A DNA stretch of 64,000 nucleotides from Paenibacillus ihbetae (lineage in GTDB: Bacteria; Bacillota; Bacilli; Paenibacillales; Paenibacillaceae), in assembly GCF_002741055.1 (NCBI RefSeq), contig NZ_CP016809.1, forward strand, positions 2,254,501 to 2,318,500, in the 5' to 3' direction. The notes beneath the pieces are model-generated. The model was not told the origin of the DNA. It saw nothing but the letters and a program-made list of their open reading frames with translations, and did not search any database. Position 1 is the first letter of the stretch. Each line of letters begins with the position of its first letter. The translations under genes and the position numbers were made by a program. Shown here one piece after another: positions 43,747 to 53,558 of the stretch.

Positions 43747-44637
43747 TTACAAGCTTGCTGCCGTCAGCCGGCGGTAAATATCGGTATAGCGGTGCGTCGT
43801 CTCCTCCACCACATGCAGCGGAAGCGGATCCGGCTCGCTGTTCTTGTCCCAATCGGAAGAAGCGAGGTACGTGCGTACAGGCTCCTTGTCCATGCTGTCG
43901 ATCTCAATGTCCAGCGCATAGTTGGTTTCATCCCAGAAACGGGAGGAATCCGGCGTGAAAATTTCGTCGATCAGGACGATCTCGCCGTCGATCAAACCGA
44001 ACTCGAACTTGCAATCGGCTAGAATGATGCCGTGCTTCCGGCAGTAGTCGCGGGCGAATGTATACAGCATCAAGCTTTTGTCCTGCAGCTGCAGTGCCAG
44101 CTCTTCGCCCACAAGCTCCTTCATCCGGGCGAGCGAGATGTCTTCGTCGTGACCGACATCGTTCTTCGCGGCCGGCGTGAAGATCGGCTCCGGAAACGCC
44201 TCGTTCTTGCGCAGGCCCTCCGGCAGCTTAATGCCGTTTACCTCGCCCGTGGACTGATACTGCCGCCAGCCGCCGCCGGTAATATATCCCCGGACAACGC
44301 ATTCGATATCAATGCGCTCGGCCTTGCGGCATACCATGATCCGCCCGTCCAGCAGCGTCTTATCCTTCACGGCATCCCCCAGCCGGTTCACGTCGGTATG
44401 CACCATATGGTTGTCGATCAGGCCCTTCGTCTGCTCAAACCAGAAGGCGCTCAGCTTATTCAGCACCGTTCCCTTAGCCGGTACGGGCGGCTCTAGGACA
44501 TAGTCAAAAGCGGAAATGCGGTCGGTTACTACGATGAGTACATGCTCACCCAGATCATAAAGCTCACGGACCTTGCCCTTGTAGAGCAGCGGTGCATGGA
44601 TCAGGTGGGCGGCGGTCGATAATGCCGGTAATGTCAT
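43747..44637 (-). CDS. purC: SAICAR synthetase
   Basis: 296 residues; joins aspartate to CAIR. Motifs KVRELYDLGEHVLIVVTDRISAFD at the start, ECVVRGYITGGGW and DCKFEFGLIDGEIVLIDEIFTPDSSRFW. It is about 55 residues longer than the 240-residue B. subtilis enzyme and resembles the longer type found in many Firmicutes, Proteobacteria and yeast. A 423-nt repeat-bearing gap precedes it after purB. Confidence 0.96.
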   Translation of the reverse strand: MTLPALSTAAHLIHAPLLYKGKVRELYDLGEHVLIVVTDRISAFDYVLEPPVPAKGTVLNKLSAFWFEQTKGLIDNHMVHTDVNRLGDAVKDKTLLDGRIMVCRKAERIDIECVVRGYITGGGWRQYQSTGEVNGIKLPEGLRKNEAFPEPIFTPAAKNDVGHDEDISLARMKELVGEELALQLQDKSLMLYTFARDYCRKHGIILADCKFEFGLIDGEIVLIDEIFTPDSSRFWDETNYALDIEIDSMDKEPVRTYLASSDWDKNSEPDPLPLHVVEETTHRYTDIYRRLTAASL

Positions 44638-44687
44638 AGGTTCCTCCCCTTAGACTGCAGCTTGTCTGCCTGTTTATTTAAAGATTC

Positions 44688-44990
44688 CTGCTAAATTCCA
44701 TCCCTGCCGCTTCCGTGCACAATGGATCGGCGAACTAAACCATGTCGCTCCATACCTTGCGGATTGAAAGCCGCTCTTCGCTCCAAGTCCCTTTTCGGGA
44801 CTTGTTTGCTCCTGTGGAGCGCTTTGCGCCCCTACAAGGATGTTTGCAACATCCTTATCTGCGAGTGCAGGTTATTTTCCGATCTTTGGTTCCCCGGATT
44901 TCCGTGATCGATGATAAAATCCGGGGACAACCTATGCTTGCAATGCAGCTTTCCGTTTGGAAGGCTTTTATTCAGGAGACTGCTAAATTC
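44688..44990. repeat. Composite repeat region in the purB-purC gap
   Basis: The direct repeat CTGCTAAATTC (44688-44698 and 44980-44990) bounds several elements. A segment at 44702-44778 resembles 22824-22900. A hairpin CAAGTCCC-TTTTC-GGGACTTG (44784-44804) belongs to the family of the 51-bp arrays. AAGGATGTT/AACATCCTT lies near 44835-44856, and TCCCCGGATTT/AAATCCGGGGA (44891-44927) resembles 29087-29140. No gene here. Confidence 0.6.
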
Positions 44991-45060
44991 TAATTATTCG
45001 ATTTCGTCGAAATCGATCTTTCTATCCTTATTCTAAAAACGGATAAATTCGCGACATATG

Positions 45061-46356
45061 CTATTCCAGTCCGAGCTTGGCAAAAATCGTATCGACATGC
45101 TTCAGATGCCAGCTTGGATTAAAGGCATCCTCGATTTCCTCGGGACTGAGCACTTCCGTAATAGCGGGAGTCGCCTCTACGATTTCACGGAATTGACGCT
45201 GCTCCTCCCATGCCTGCATGGCACGAGGCTGCACGGTATCGTACGCCTGCTCGCGGCTGAAGCCCTTGTCGATCAGCTTCGTCAGAAGGCGGCCGGAGAA
45301 TGGCACGCCGTACGTGCGGGCCATGTTGCGCTTCATGTTCTCAGGGAAGACCGTCAGGTTCTTCACGATGTTGCCGAAACGGTTCAGCATATAGTTCAGC
45401 AGCATCGTGGCGTCCGGCAGAATGATGCGTTCCACGGAGGAGTGGGAAATATCCCGCTCATGCCACAGCGACACGTTCTCATAAGCGGAGATCATGTGGC
45501 CCCGAATCACGCGGGCCAGACCGGAGATGTTCTCCGAGCCGATCGGATTGCGCTTATGCGGCATAGCCGAAGAGCCTTTTTGACCTTTTGCAAAAGCTTC
45601 CTCGACCTCACGCACTTCGCTCTTCTGCAGCGCGCGGATCTCGGTTGCAAACTTCTCCAGCGATGTCGCGATCAGCGCGAGCGTCGCCATATATTCGGCA
45701 TGGCGGTCACGCTGCAGCGTCTGCGTCGAGATCGGCGCCGGCTTCGTGCCCAGCTTGCGGCATACGAATTCCTCAACGTACGGGTCGATATTGGCATAGG
45801 TGCCGACCGCGCCGGAAATTTTGCCGTACTGGACGTTGTCGGCGGCATGGCGGAAGCGTTCCAGGTTGCGGATCATTTCCTCGTGCCACAGCGCCATTTT
45901 CAGACCGAATGTAGTCGGCTCTGCATGAACGCCATGCGTTCTGCCCATCATCGGCGTGTATTTGTAGGCAATGGCTTTCTCCTTCAAAATACCGATAAAC
46001 CGAAGAATGTCCTGCTCCAAAATTTCATTCGCCTGCTTAAGGAGGTAACCCATCGCGGTATCCACCACGTCCGTGGAGGTCAGCCCGTAATGCACCCATT
46101 TCCGCTCGTCGCCAAGGCTCTCCGATACGGCGCGGGTAAACGCGATCACGTCATGCCGCGTCTCCTGCTCGATTTCATAGATCCGTTCGATATCAAAGGA
46201 TGCGTTCTGGCGAAGCTTCACCGTATCTTCCTTCGGGATCACCCCAAGCTCGGCCCAAGCCTCGCATGCGCACAGTTCAACCTCCAGCCATGCTCTGAAT
46301 TTGTTCTCCTCGGTCCAGATCGCCCGCATTTCCGGTCTGCTGTAACGTTCAATCAT
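45061..46356 (-). CDS. purB: Adenylosuccinate lyase
   Basis: 431 residues; cleaves SAICAR to AICAR and adenylosuccinate to AMP. Fumarase/aspartase superfamily signature [23 protein letters not shown], plus [13 protein letters not shown] and [14 protein letters not shown]. Follows purK by 3 nt. The gap to purC is unusually long and repeat-bearing. Confidence 0.98.
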   Translation of the reverse strand: MIERYSRPEMRAIWTEENKFRAWLEVELCACEAWAELGVIPKEDTVKLRQNASFDIERIYEIEQETRHDVIAFTRAVSESLGDERKWVHYGLTSTDVVDTAMGYLLKQANEILEQDILRFIGILKEKAIAYKYTPMMGRTHGVHAEPTTFGLKMALWHEEMIRNLERFRHAADNVQYGKISGAVGTYANIDPYVEEFVCRKLGTKPAPISTQTLQRDRHAEYMATLALIATSLEKFATEIRALQKSEVREVEEAFAKGQKGSSAMPHKRNPIGSENISGLARVIRGHMISAYENVSLWHERDISHSSVERIILPDATMLLNYMLNRFGNIVKNLTVFPENMKRNMARTYGVPFSGRLLTKLIDKGFSREQAYDTVQPRAMQAWEEQRQFREIVEATPAITEVLSPEEIEDAFNPSWHLKHVDTIFAKLGLE

Positions 46357-46359
46357 CGT

Positions 46360-47547
46360 TTAATCCTGCCTCCAAATATTAGTTTTCTCTACCCACTCCA
46401 AGGCGTCCCTGACATCCCCGCACAGCAGGTTGATGTGACCCATCTTGCGGTTCGCCTTCGCCTCGCTCTTGCCGTACAGATGAAGCTTCGGCACGACGCC
46501 AAGCGACTCGGCGAGCTCATCATGTTCGCCAAAGCGCTGCACCGCTGCTTCCAAATGCTGCCCCAGCACGTTAACCATGACCACGGGGCTCAGCAGCGTC
46601 GTATCGCCGAGCGGCAGATCGCAGATCGCTCTGACATGCTGCTCGAATTGCGATGTGGCGCAAGCCTCCATCGTATAGTGGCCGGAGTTGTGCGGACGGG
46701 GCGCAAGCTCGTTCACGTACAGCTCCCCTTCCTCCGTCACGAACATCTCCACGGCCAGAAGCCCTGCCGCGTTCAAGCCCTCTGCCACGCGCTCGGCAAG
46801 CTGACGGGCTCTGAGCTGTATATCGCTTGGCACTCGCGCTGGGACGATGGATAGATGCAATATATTGTTGACATGCACGTTCTCCGCCGGCGGGAAGCTC
46901 TTGACGCTGCCGCTTGGCGTGCGCGCCGCGATGACGGAAATCTCGCAGACGAACTTCACGAACTTCTCCAGCACGAGCTCGGCCCCGCCGGCAGCCAGCG
47001 CCTCATACGCCGGCCGCAATTGCTCCTCGCTGCGAAGAACGGCTTGCCCCTTACCATCATAACCTCCGGTAGCCGTCTTTAGCATGCATGGAAGTCCAAG
47101 CTCGTCAGCTGCAGATAACAAATCTTCCAAGCTATTGATTTCACGATACGGGGCGACCGGCACGCCAGCCGCTTCAATCGCCGCTTTCTCGCGCAGCCGA
47201 TGCTGCGTCGTATACAGAAGCTTGCTGCCCTGGGGCACGTAAGACTGCTCCTCCAGCAGCTTGGCCACGCCCGCATCCACATTCTCGAATTCGTACGTAA
47301 TGACATCCGCCTTCTCCGCTAATTTGCGTGCGGCTTCCACATCGTCATAGCCTGCCGTAATCTGCTCGGCAATCTGTCCGAGCGGCGCGTTCGGAGTCGG
47401 GTCCAGGGTGACGAACGAATACCCCATCTTGACGCCGTCCAGCGCCATCATGCGGCCCAGCTGGCCGCCGCCGAGGACGCCGATCACCGAGCCCGGCAGA
47501 AGCCGTCTCCCGGCAGCCGTCTGCTGCAATGTCTGACGCTCCGTCAT
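46360..47547 (-). CDS. purK: N5-carboxyaminoimidazole ribonucleotide synthase
   Basis: 395 residues, ATP-grasp enzyme that carboxylates AIR with bicarbonate. [22 protein letters not shown] opens the biotin-carboxylase-like N-terminal domain; [13 protein letters not shown] and [13 protein letters not shown] carry the ATP and metal sites. Overlaps purE by 4 nt and precedes purB by 3 nt. Confidence 0.98.
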   Translation of the reverse strand: MTERQTLQQTAAGRRLLPGSVIGVLGGGQLGRMMALDGVKMGYSFVTLDPTPNAPLGQIAEQITAGYDDVEAARKLAEKADVITYEFENVDAGVAKLLEEQSYVPQGSKLLYTTQHRLREKAAIEAAGVPVAPYREINSLEDLLSAADELGLPCMLKTATGGYDGKGQAVLRSEEQLRPAYEALAAGGAELVLEKFVKFVCEISVIAARTPSGSVKSFPPAENVHVNNILHLSIVPARVPSDIQLRARQLAERVAEGLNAAGLLAVEMFVTEEGELYVNELAPRPHNSGHYTMEACATSQFEQHVRAICDLPLGDTTLLSPVVMVNVLGQHLEAAVQRFGEHDELAESLGVVPKLHLYGKSEAKANRKMGHINLLCGDVRDALEWVEKTNIWRQD

Positions 47548-48029
47548 AGGCTATCGCCGCTTTCCAGCACTTCATCGCGTATGCGGTCCCGCCGTGCCTG
47601 CACTCTGGCACGGACCTCCGCATCCGAAGCGCCCAAGATTTGCGCGGCGAGCAGTCCCGCATTCACGGCACCGGCCTTGCCGATCGCGACGGTAGCGACG
47701 GGAATGCCGCCCGGCATCTGCACGATCGACAGGAGCGAATCCAGCCCGTTCAGCGATTTGGATTGCACCGGAACGCCGATGACCGGCAGCACCGTCTTCG
47801 AGGCTACCATTCCCGGAAGATGCGCCGCGCCGCCGGCGCCGGCGATAATGACGCGAATCCCCCGGCCCTCCGCCTCTTCGGCGTACCGAAACATCAGATC
47901 AGGCGTGCGATGCGCGGATACGACCTTTTTCTCATACGGAATTTCCAATTCATCTAACACCTTGCATGCCTCAGACATGGTCTCCCAATCCGATTTGCTG
48001 CCCATAATGACTCCAACTTGCGCTGCCAT
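47544..48029 (-). CDS. purE: N5-carboxyaminoimidazole ribonucleotide mutase
   Basis: 161 residues; converts N5-CAIR to [24 protein letters not shown] and [12 protein letters not shown] with [16 protein letters not shown] are the class I PurE signature. First gene of the operon. The ATG at 48029 has GGGGGTG upstream; a GTG two codons earlier is in frame but less likely. Its leader of about 460 nt carries a guanine riboswitch. Confidence 0.97.
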   Translation of the reverse strand: MAAQVGVIMGSKSDWETMSEACKVLDELEIPYEKKVVSAHRTPDLMFRYAEEAEGRGIRVIIAGAGGAAHLPGMVASKTVLPVIGVPVQSKSLNGLDSLLSIVQMPGGIPVATVAIGKAGAVNAGLLAAQILGASDAEVRARVQARRDRIRDEVLESGDSL

Positions 48030-48154
48030 GAGCACCCCCGCTTTCCCATGATTAATGTCAGTAATATTGAAATCCCCTGCAAAGCCTCCTGCGCTGACCG
48101 CTGCTTCATCGGAAAGCTTTGCGTGAGATCCAGTAACCTCATTCCATACAGATG

Positions 48155-48199
48155 AAAAAAGTCCGATCCCGTAAACACAATGCTGTGCTGGTCTCGGAC
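48155..48199 (-). terminator. Leader terminator of the pur operon
   Basis: On the minus strand GTCCGAGACC (48190-48199) pairs with GGATCGGAC (48161-48168), enclosing a CACA/TGTG stem, and is followed by TTTTTT. It lies between the riboswitch aptamer and purE, so it is the likely premature stop used when guanine binds. A smaller CCGCC/GGCGG hairpin (48278-48292) lies between them. Confidence 0.7.
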
Positions 48200-48337
48200 A
48201 TACAAGGAATACGAACGCTGCCGCCCGATGTCAACATAGACATGGTGGGGAAGCGAACTCAAGCGATCAAGATAAACCCGCCCAAGCGGCGGTCATCAAG
48301 CCTTGGCCCGCTCATCCTGCCGCACCGTGTGTACTCC

Positions 48338-48404
48338 CTCGTAGTCCGAAAATTTACGGTTTCCGGGTAGAGACTTCCGGGCCATATCCCCGGCTTTATA
48401 CGAG
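48338..48404 (-). ncRNA. Guanine-sensing purine riboswitch aptamer
   Basis: 67-nt aptamer read on the minus strand. P1 CTCGTA/TACGAG; conserved TATAA; P2 arms around GATATGG; central TCTCTACC; P3 arms around CCGTAAA; J3/1 GACTACG. The pyrimidine in J3/1 is C, the determinant for guanine rather than adenine. It lies about 300 nt before purE. Recognition is by conserved core positions, not by a covariance search. Confidence 0.92.
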
Positions 48405-48503
48405 AAATATTTAATTCCCAGGATTTTTGCCAAATCCACATTTTTCATTAATCTGCTCAATCATTAATCTGCTCAATAAGTTCTTTTGAACCTCAACATC
48501 CTC

Positions 48504-48533
48504 AGTTTATCAATCTCTGACACCTCATGTCAA
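48504..48533 (-). promoter_or_regulatory. Promoter of the pur operon
   Basis: Minus-strand TTGACA (48528-48533), 18-nt spacer, TAAACT (48504-48509). Transcription would begin near 48497, placing the riboswitch at about nt 93-160 of the transcript. Confidence 0.75.
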
Positions 48534-48537
48534 CCTA

Positions 48538-48575
48538 AACCCGAACATTCTCAAATATTGAAAATTTAATGTTCG
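48538..48575. promoter_or_regulatory. Paired PurR boxes
   Basis: CGAACATT (48542-48549, preceded by AACC) and its exact inverse AATGTTCG (48568-48575) lie 18 nt apart directly upstream of the -35. This is the inverted tandem PurBox arrangement of Bacillus PurR, which represses the pur genes unless PRPP is high. purR itself is not in the window. Confidence 0.85.
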
Positions 48576-48742
48576 TATTTAACCAAACATAACGTTATGG
48601 CCGCGTTAACAAGCAACACGATACCCTGAGTTAGTGGCCCTGTCTAGGTCTGCACCGGGATCCCTGCGTTTCGGGCCGAATTCGCGAATACTGGTGAACC
48701 CCCTCGGTAGGAGCTCTAAATGAATACCCTTAGAATATCGAG

Positions 48743-48791
48743 AAAAAATAAAAGGGCACTCCTGCAAGATCCATGATCTTTCAGAATACCC
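48743..48791 (-). terminator. Terminator of the universal stress protein gene
   Basis: On the minus strand GGG..CTG.AAGATC pairs with GATCTTGCAG..CCC (48754-48791), a long imperfect hairpin followed by TTTTATTTTTT (48743-48753), 36 nt after the stop. Confidence 0.7.
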
Positions 48792-48826
48792 TCGTTTAAT
48801 GTCGTACTTTTGATTGAACCAAGCCT

Positions 48827-49261
48827 CTATTTCACCACAAGCACCGGGATGGTGGCATGCTGCACCACGTTATGGCTGACGCTCCCGAGCACGAACTCGC
48901 GAATGCCGCCCAGGCCGCGGCTGCCGATCACGATAAGATCGATGTCGTTCTGTTTGGCATATTCCAAAATCACTTCGGCAGGCGCTCCCTGAATCATGTT
49001 GACCTGCCCGTTAACACCCGAATGCTCGATGCGCTCCTTGATTTCTTCTGTCGTCTGCACCGCAATATCGTATACGTCTTTATTAAGCGAAGCGGGAATC
49101 GGAGCCAGTCCTTCCCCGACAAAAAAACGCGGAAAGTCATAAGCATGAACCACGTGCAGCTTAGCGTCAGGATTCGCCTTGGTCAGCTCGACCGCGCGTC
49201 CGAGCGCTTTGTTCGCCGCTTTAGAGCCGTCGTAAGCCAGTAGAATGTTCGTAAACAGCAT
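48827..49261 (-). CDS. Universal stress protein, UspA family
   Basis: 144 residues, single USP domain. The ATP-binding pattern is intact: NILLAYDGSKAANKALGRAVELT at the start and VIGSRGLGGIREFVLGSVSHNVVQHATIPVLVVK at the end (G-2x-G-9x-G-S/T). Start at the ATG at 49261 (GAGG 8 nt upstream). Monocistronic, with its own terminator. Such proteins bind ATP and help survival under starvation or stress; no specific role can be read here. Confidence 0.94.
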   Translation of the reverse strand: MLFTNILLAYDGSKAANKALGRAVELTKANPDAKLHVVHAYDFPRFFVGEGLAPIPASLNKDVYDIAVQTTEEIKERIEHSGVNGQVNMIQGAPAEVILEYAKQNDIDLIVIGSRGLGGIREFVLGSVSHNVVQHATIPVLVVK

Positions 49262-49400
49262 ACAGGCCACCTCTTTCCTATGTGATAAGACTGAAGACCT
49301 ACTGTTATATGAATGCTTTACCCGGTATGCCTGCGTTTGAACCGGGCCGTCTAACTTGCTTTAATGGCAATTCCGTCGTATGTAGGAACCTACTTTAAGA

Positions 49401-49664
49401 CTAACTCCAGAAATACCCGTACAGCACCGCGTTCAAAAACAACAGCAGCGGTATGCCGAGCTTGAACGATAAATGCCTTGTTTTATGACGCTTCCGATAC
49501 ATCGCAATCCATGCGCCTAAAGCGCCGCCGACCGCAGCCAGCAGAAACAGCGTCCGTTCGGGAACGCGGTCCCGTCCCAGCCTGGCACGCCGCTTGTCCT
49601 CGGACATGACCAGATAGGCAACCGCATTAATGAATATAAACCATACAATCAGCGCGGTTCTCAC
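49401..49664 (-). CDS. DUF1294 small membrane protein
   Basis: 87 residues. Three hydrophobic segments (about 2-20, 40-57 and 68-84) with the DUF1294 signature between them: DKRRARLGRDRVPERTLFLLAAVGGALGAWIAMYRKRHKTRH. Function of the family is unknown. Stands alone between the stress protein and a small leftward gene. Confidence 0.85.
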   Translation of the reverse strand: MRTALIVWFIFINAVAYLVMSEDKRRARLGRDRVPERTLFLLAAVGGALGAWIAMYRKRHKTRHLSFKLGIPLLLFLNAVLYGYFWS

Positions 49665-50006
49665 GTATGCTCCCGCCCCCCATGACCAGCCGGCCGAATC
49701 GGGCCTTACGTATGACCCCCGGCTTGTATACTTACGTTCTCACCATATTATAAATCTGCATGATCGAGAAGTACACCGGAAAACTCCGCTCCTTAGTGAG
49801 CGAGGGATAGGTTGTGTGACGTTTTGACATGATCGCATGTGTTGAAGATCCATGCCGTCGCGGCGATCGCATAATTCCTTGGCGGGATATGCTGACGAAA
49901 AGCGTAAGAAGCCGCCCATAAGAGCGACGCCGGCCGAATGAATCGCCGGGCCCTTCTTACAAGACGGCCAAAAAGAATGATTAAAGGGTCTGTCCCGTCC
50001 CCAAGC
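49665..50006. other. Intergenic region without recognisable content
   Basis: No gene, strong hairpin or near-consensus promoter was found by eye in this 340-nt stretch. Confidence 0.4.
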
Positions 50007-50144
50007 TTACGATTCGCCCTTCGGAATCTCATTCAGGCTCGGAACATAGTCCGCAGCCTTCTTCGGCTTCAAGGTTTTGCTCTCTTCGAGAATGCTTGCC
50101 TTGTTTTGCTGATTCTCCGTTTTTCTTGCTTTATGGTTCGGCAT
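50007..50144 (-). CDS. Small basic protein of 45 residues
   Basis: MPNHKARKTENQQNKASI followed by LEESKTLKPKKAADYVPS and a short acidic end. The ATG at 50144 has a very good AGGAGGTG site 6 nt upstream. Highly hydrophilic, with no hydrophobic core, Cys or signal; such small, charged proteins are common in spore-formers, some as spore or stress proteins, but I cannot match a named family. 104 nt downstream of topB, possibly co-transcribed. Confidence 0.65.
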   Translation of the reverse strand: MPNHKARKTENQQNKASILEESKTLKPKKAADYVPSLNEIPKGES

Positions 50145-50248
50145 GCCCTTCACCTCCTGTCCGTAGAATGGGCTATTGTCACGGAGGTTATGCGGACAGG
50201 AGGAAAGAATAACGAAATGCATTTATACCGGGCTTTGCGCTCTTGCGC

Positions 50249-52387
50249 CTATTCCTTGCCCTTCTGCTCAAGCGCAGCCTTCAGCAGCTCGCCGAGATTC
50301 GAACCGATCGATTCCGGCTTGCTGTATTGCTGGAGCAGCTTGCGTTCCTCGCGCTTGTTCACATGCTTCGCGTCCTTCTTGAGCGTCTCGGTTATGCCGC
50401 AGCCGAGGCACTGCACGTACATGCCGGCCTTGCCTTCCTTCAGCTCCATCTTCTTGTGGCACTGCGGGCAGCGCCGGTTCGACAGCCGTTTCTCGCCGGA
50501 GCGCTTGTAGCCGCAGTCCTCGCTCGGGCAGACGAGCAGCTTGCCGCGCTTCGTCTTCTTCTCGAGCAGACGGGTGCCGCAGTCCGGGCAGTGGCTGTTC
50601 GAGACGTTATGCGGCTTGTATTCCACGTCGCTTCCCTTGACCTCGGTCACCAGCTTCTGCGTCATATCCCGGATGCCCCGCAGGAACGGCTCAGGCTTGC
50701 CCTGCCCCTTCGCGATCCGCTCCAGCTCGGCTTCCCAGCGGGCGGTCAGCTCCGGCGTCCGCAGCTCAGGAGCCACCAGCTCGATCAGCTGCTTGCCCTT
50801 GCCGGTCGGATGCAGGGACGAGCCCTGGCGTTCGATCGTATCCGAGCTGACCAGCTTCTCAATGATATCCGCCCGCGTCGCCGGCGTTCCGAGGCCGTGC
50901 TTCTCCATCTGCGACAGGAGAGCCGCTTCCGTGTAGCGCTTCGGCGGCTGGGTGCGTCCCGGCTTCAGGATGCAGCGGGCAACCTTCACCGGCTGGCCTT
51001 CCTTCAGCTCGGGCAGCAGCTTGCCTTCTGGAGCTGACCCTTGTCCCTCGTCATCCTCGCCATCGGCGTCGTCGTCATAATCGCCGCCGTACACCTCGCG
51101 CCATCCGCTGTCCTTGACCGTCGTCCCTTTCGCATGGAACGTCTCGCCTTCGATCTGAACGGTGACGGCGACTTGATCATACCGTGCCGGCGGATAGAAC
51201 AGGCTGATGAAGCGGCGGACGATGAGATCATACAGCTTGCGCTCGTCGGCCGTCAGCTGGTTCAGCAGCACCGTCTGCTCGGTCGGGATAATCGCATGGT
51301 GATCCGTTACCTTGCTGTCGTCTACGACCCGCTTGCCCGGTGACAGGCTCTTGCGGAGCAGCGGACGGGCCAGTGATGCATACGGCCCTACCGCGACGCT
51401 CGACAGCCGCTCCTTCAGCGTACCTACCATGTCGGAGGTCAGATACCGGCTGTCCGTACGCGGATAAGTCACGAGCTTATGCTGCTCATACAGCCGCTGC
51501 AGGACGTTCGACGTCTGCTTGGCCGAGAAGCCGAACCGGCGGTTCGCATCCCGCTGCAGCTCGGTCAGATCGTACGCCAGCGGATGCGGCTCGTTCTTCT
51601 CGCTCTTTTTCACGCTGACGATCTTGCCCGAGGCTCCCTCCAGCTTCTGCTTGAGCTTCGCCGCGCGCTCCTTCTCGAACAGACGGCCGTCGCCGCCCGC
51701 GGCGCGCCAGGAAGCCTCGAAGCTGCCGAGATCGACCTGCAGCGTCTCATACTCCTGGGAACGGAAGTTCATGATTTCCTTCTCCCGGTCCATAATCATG
51801 CCGAGCGTCGGCGTCTGAACCCGGCCTGCCGAGAGCTGGGCATTGAACTTCGTGGTCAGCGCCCGCGTCACGTTCAGCCCGACCATCCAATCCGCCTCCG
51901 CCCGGCACCGCGCCGACTCGTACAGGCGGTCGAACTGCTGGCCCGGCTTCAGGGAAGCGAAGCCCTCCTTGATCGCTTTATCCGTCTGGGACGAGATCCA
52001 CAGCCGCTTGAAGGGCTTGTTCCACTTCGCCATCTTCAGAATCCAGCGCGCCAGCAGCTCGCCTTCGCGGGCGGCATCGGTCGCAATGATCAGCTCGCCG
52101 ACATCCTGACGCTTCATCAGATGCTGCACGTTCTTGAATTGATGGCTCGTCTCTCTAAGCACTTTAAGCCGCATGGAGTCCGGCAGGATCGGCAAATCCT
52201 CCAGCGCCCAGGTCTGGTACTTCTTATCATAGTCCTCGGGCTCCGCCAGGCCGATCAAGTGCCCGAGCGCCCAGGTAACGACGTATTTCGGTCCTTCGAA
52301 ATAGCTCTTATGCTTCTCGCGGCTGCCCATCACCCGGGCGATTTCCTTCGCCACGGACGGCTTCTCCGCCAATACCAATACTTTCAT
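50249..52387 (-). CDS. topB: DNA topoisomerase III
   Basis: 712 residues, type IA topoisomerase that relaxes and decatenates DNA. TOPRIM domain at the start (MKVLVLAEKPSVAKEIARVMG; DAAREGELLARWIL), catalytic Tyr308 in TYPRTDSRYL. The C terminus has zinc-ribbon-like pairs (CPDCGTRLL; CPSEDCGYKRSG; CPQCHKKMEL; CLGCGI) and a basic tail. The ATG at 52387 follows GGGGAG; the frame extends 37 codons further but homology begins here. Size is near the B. subtilis protein (727). Confidence 0.96.
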   Translation of the reverse strand: MKVLVLAEKPSVAKEIARVMGSREKHKSYFEGPKYVVTWALGHLIGLAEPEDYDKKYQTWALEDLPILPDSMRLKVLRETSHQFKNVQHLMKRQDVGELIIATDAAREGELLARWILKMAKWNKPFKRLWISSQTDKAIKEGFASLKPGQQFDRLYESARCRAEADWMVGLNVTRALTTKFNAQLSAGRVQTPTLGMIMDREKEIMNFRSQEYETLQVDLGSFEASWRAAGGDGRLFEKERAAKLKQKLEGASGKIVSVKKSEKNEPHPLAYDLTELQRDANRRFGFSAKQTSNVLQRLYEQHKLVTYPRTDSRYLTSDMVGTLKERLSSVAVGPYASLARPLLRKSLSPGKRVVDDSKVTDHHAIIPTEQTVLLNQLTADERKLYDLIVRRFISLFYPPARYDQVAVTVQIEGETFHAKGTTVKDSGWREVYGGDYDDDADGEDDEGQGSAPEGKLLPELKEGQPVKVARCILKPGRTQPPKRYTEAALLSQMEKHGLGTPATRADIIEKLVSSDTIERQGSSLHPTGKGKQLIELVAPELRTPELTARWEAELERIAKGQGKPEPFLRGIRDMTQKLVTEVKGSDVEYKPHNVSNSHCPDCGTRLLEKKTKRGKLLVCPSEDCGYKRSGEKRLSNRRCPQCHKKMELKEGKAGMYVQCLGCGITETLKKDAKHVNKREERKLLQQYSKPESIGSNLGELLKAALEQKGKE

Positions 52388-52648
52388 AGCTCTCCCCTTC
52401 CTCTGTATCCCTATTATAACCTCCTCCCCGTATTTTCCACAAAAAAAGAGGCACGCTTTCCTCCACCCCATGGCGGCAGCAAAACGGCCTCTGATCACTC
52501 ATTCGGTACTTTCGGGAATCCCAAAATCTTCATATCGATGGATCGCAAGGAGACACTCTGGCAGCAATCCAACCCGGCCAATATTGCCCGTTAACGATGA
52601 ACCATGAAGCGTTTAGGTTAGGATGATTCTTTCGTCCTGCCTGCTCCG

Positions 52649-53473
52649 CTACTGGTTCTTGTCATCTTCCACGTAACGCCCTTGCTCCGGCACGGCCAGC
52701 TCGTCAAAATCCCGGGCCAGGCGCTTCAGCGACACCGCCAGCTCTTCGCCCGACATCGGCACCCCGTGCCCCGTCACCGCTAGCGCAGGATTCAGCGCTT
52801 CCAGCCGGCGCACCGATTCCCTTGCCGCATCCCAGTCCGGCGTAAAATACATCGGCGGACCGTGAAGCTCCTTCTCCTGGCTGATCACCGCCAGCGCCGA
52901 TTCCTGCTGGACCGTAATGATCGCGTCTCCCGCAATGAGCGTCCGGTCCCGTTCGCGAAACAGCGAGATATGCCCCCGGCTGTGCCCCGGCGTCGGAATC
53001 CAGCGCCATTCCGGCAAGCCCGGCACCGTTCCGTCCATCGGCAGCGGGTGAATGCGCGAGCCGAGGTCGATCGCCCGGTTCGGATACACCGGCGCTAAAC
53101 GTGCCATCATGCCGCCGCCCACGCTCGGATCGCCGGGAGGATAATCCTCTCGCCCCGTCAAATACGGCAGCTCCAGCTCGTGGGCATAGACGGGCACCCC
53201 CCAGCGGTCCGAAAGCTCCTTCACATTGCCGACATGATCGAAATGGCCGTGCGTCAGCACGATGCCCACCGGCGGCCGCCCAAACCGCTTCTCCGCCGTC
53301 TCGGCAATCGAGCCTTCAAAATTCCCGATGCCGGTATCCACCAGTACCCAATCGCCCGTGCCGGGCGAGCCGACCATCTGAAGATTGACGATCATCGTGC
53401 GAAGGTTGATAAGATCGGGCAGCACCTCTTCGGTATCCACCGCTCCTGTATTCAGCATGCTGTGTTCGTTCAT
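52649..53473 (-). CDS. MBL-fold metallo-hydrolase
   Basis: 274 residues of the metallo-beta-lactamase fold. Metal motif THGHFDHVG; further ligands in TPGHSRGHISLF, then IAGDAI and VTGHG. Resembles the broad glyoxalase II/lactonase-like group with a NLRTMIVNLQMVG opening strand. AAGGAGG precedes the ATG. Alone between bceB and topB on the same strand. Substrate unknown. Confidence 0.9.
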   Translation of the reverse strand: MNEHSMLNTGAVDTEEVLPDLINLRTMIVNLQMVGSPGTGDWVLVDTGIGNFEGSIAETAEKRFGRPPVGIVLTHGHFDHVGNVKELSDRWGVPVYAHELELPYLTGREDYPPGDPSVGGGMMARLAPVYPNRAIDLGSRIHPLPMDGTVPGLPEWRWIPTPGHSRGHISLFRERDRTLIAGDAIITVQQESALAVISQEKELHGPPMYFTPDWDAARESVRRLEALNPALAVTGHGVPMSGEELAVSLKRLARDFDELAVPEQGRYVEDDKNQ

Positions 53474-53558
53474 GCTTCTAACGCCTCCTTTTTCCCGTTA
53501 ATGCGCTCTTGGTTATAACATACCCGTTTTCGCGCATTTCAACGTGAGTAGGGGGCGG

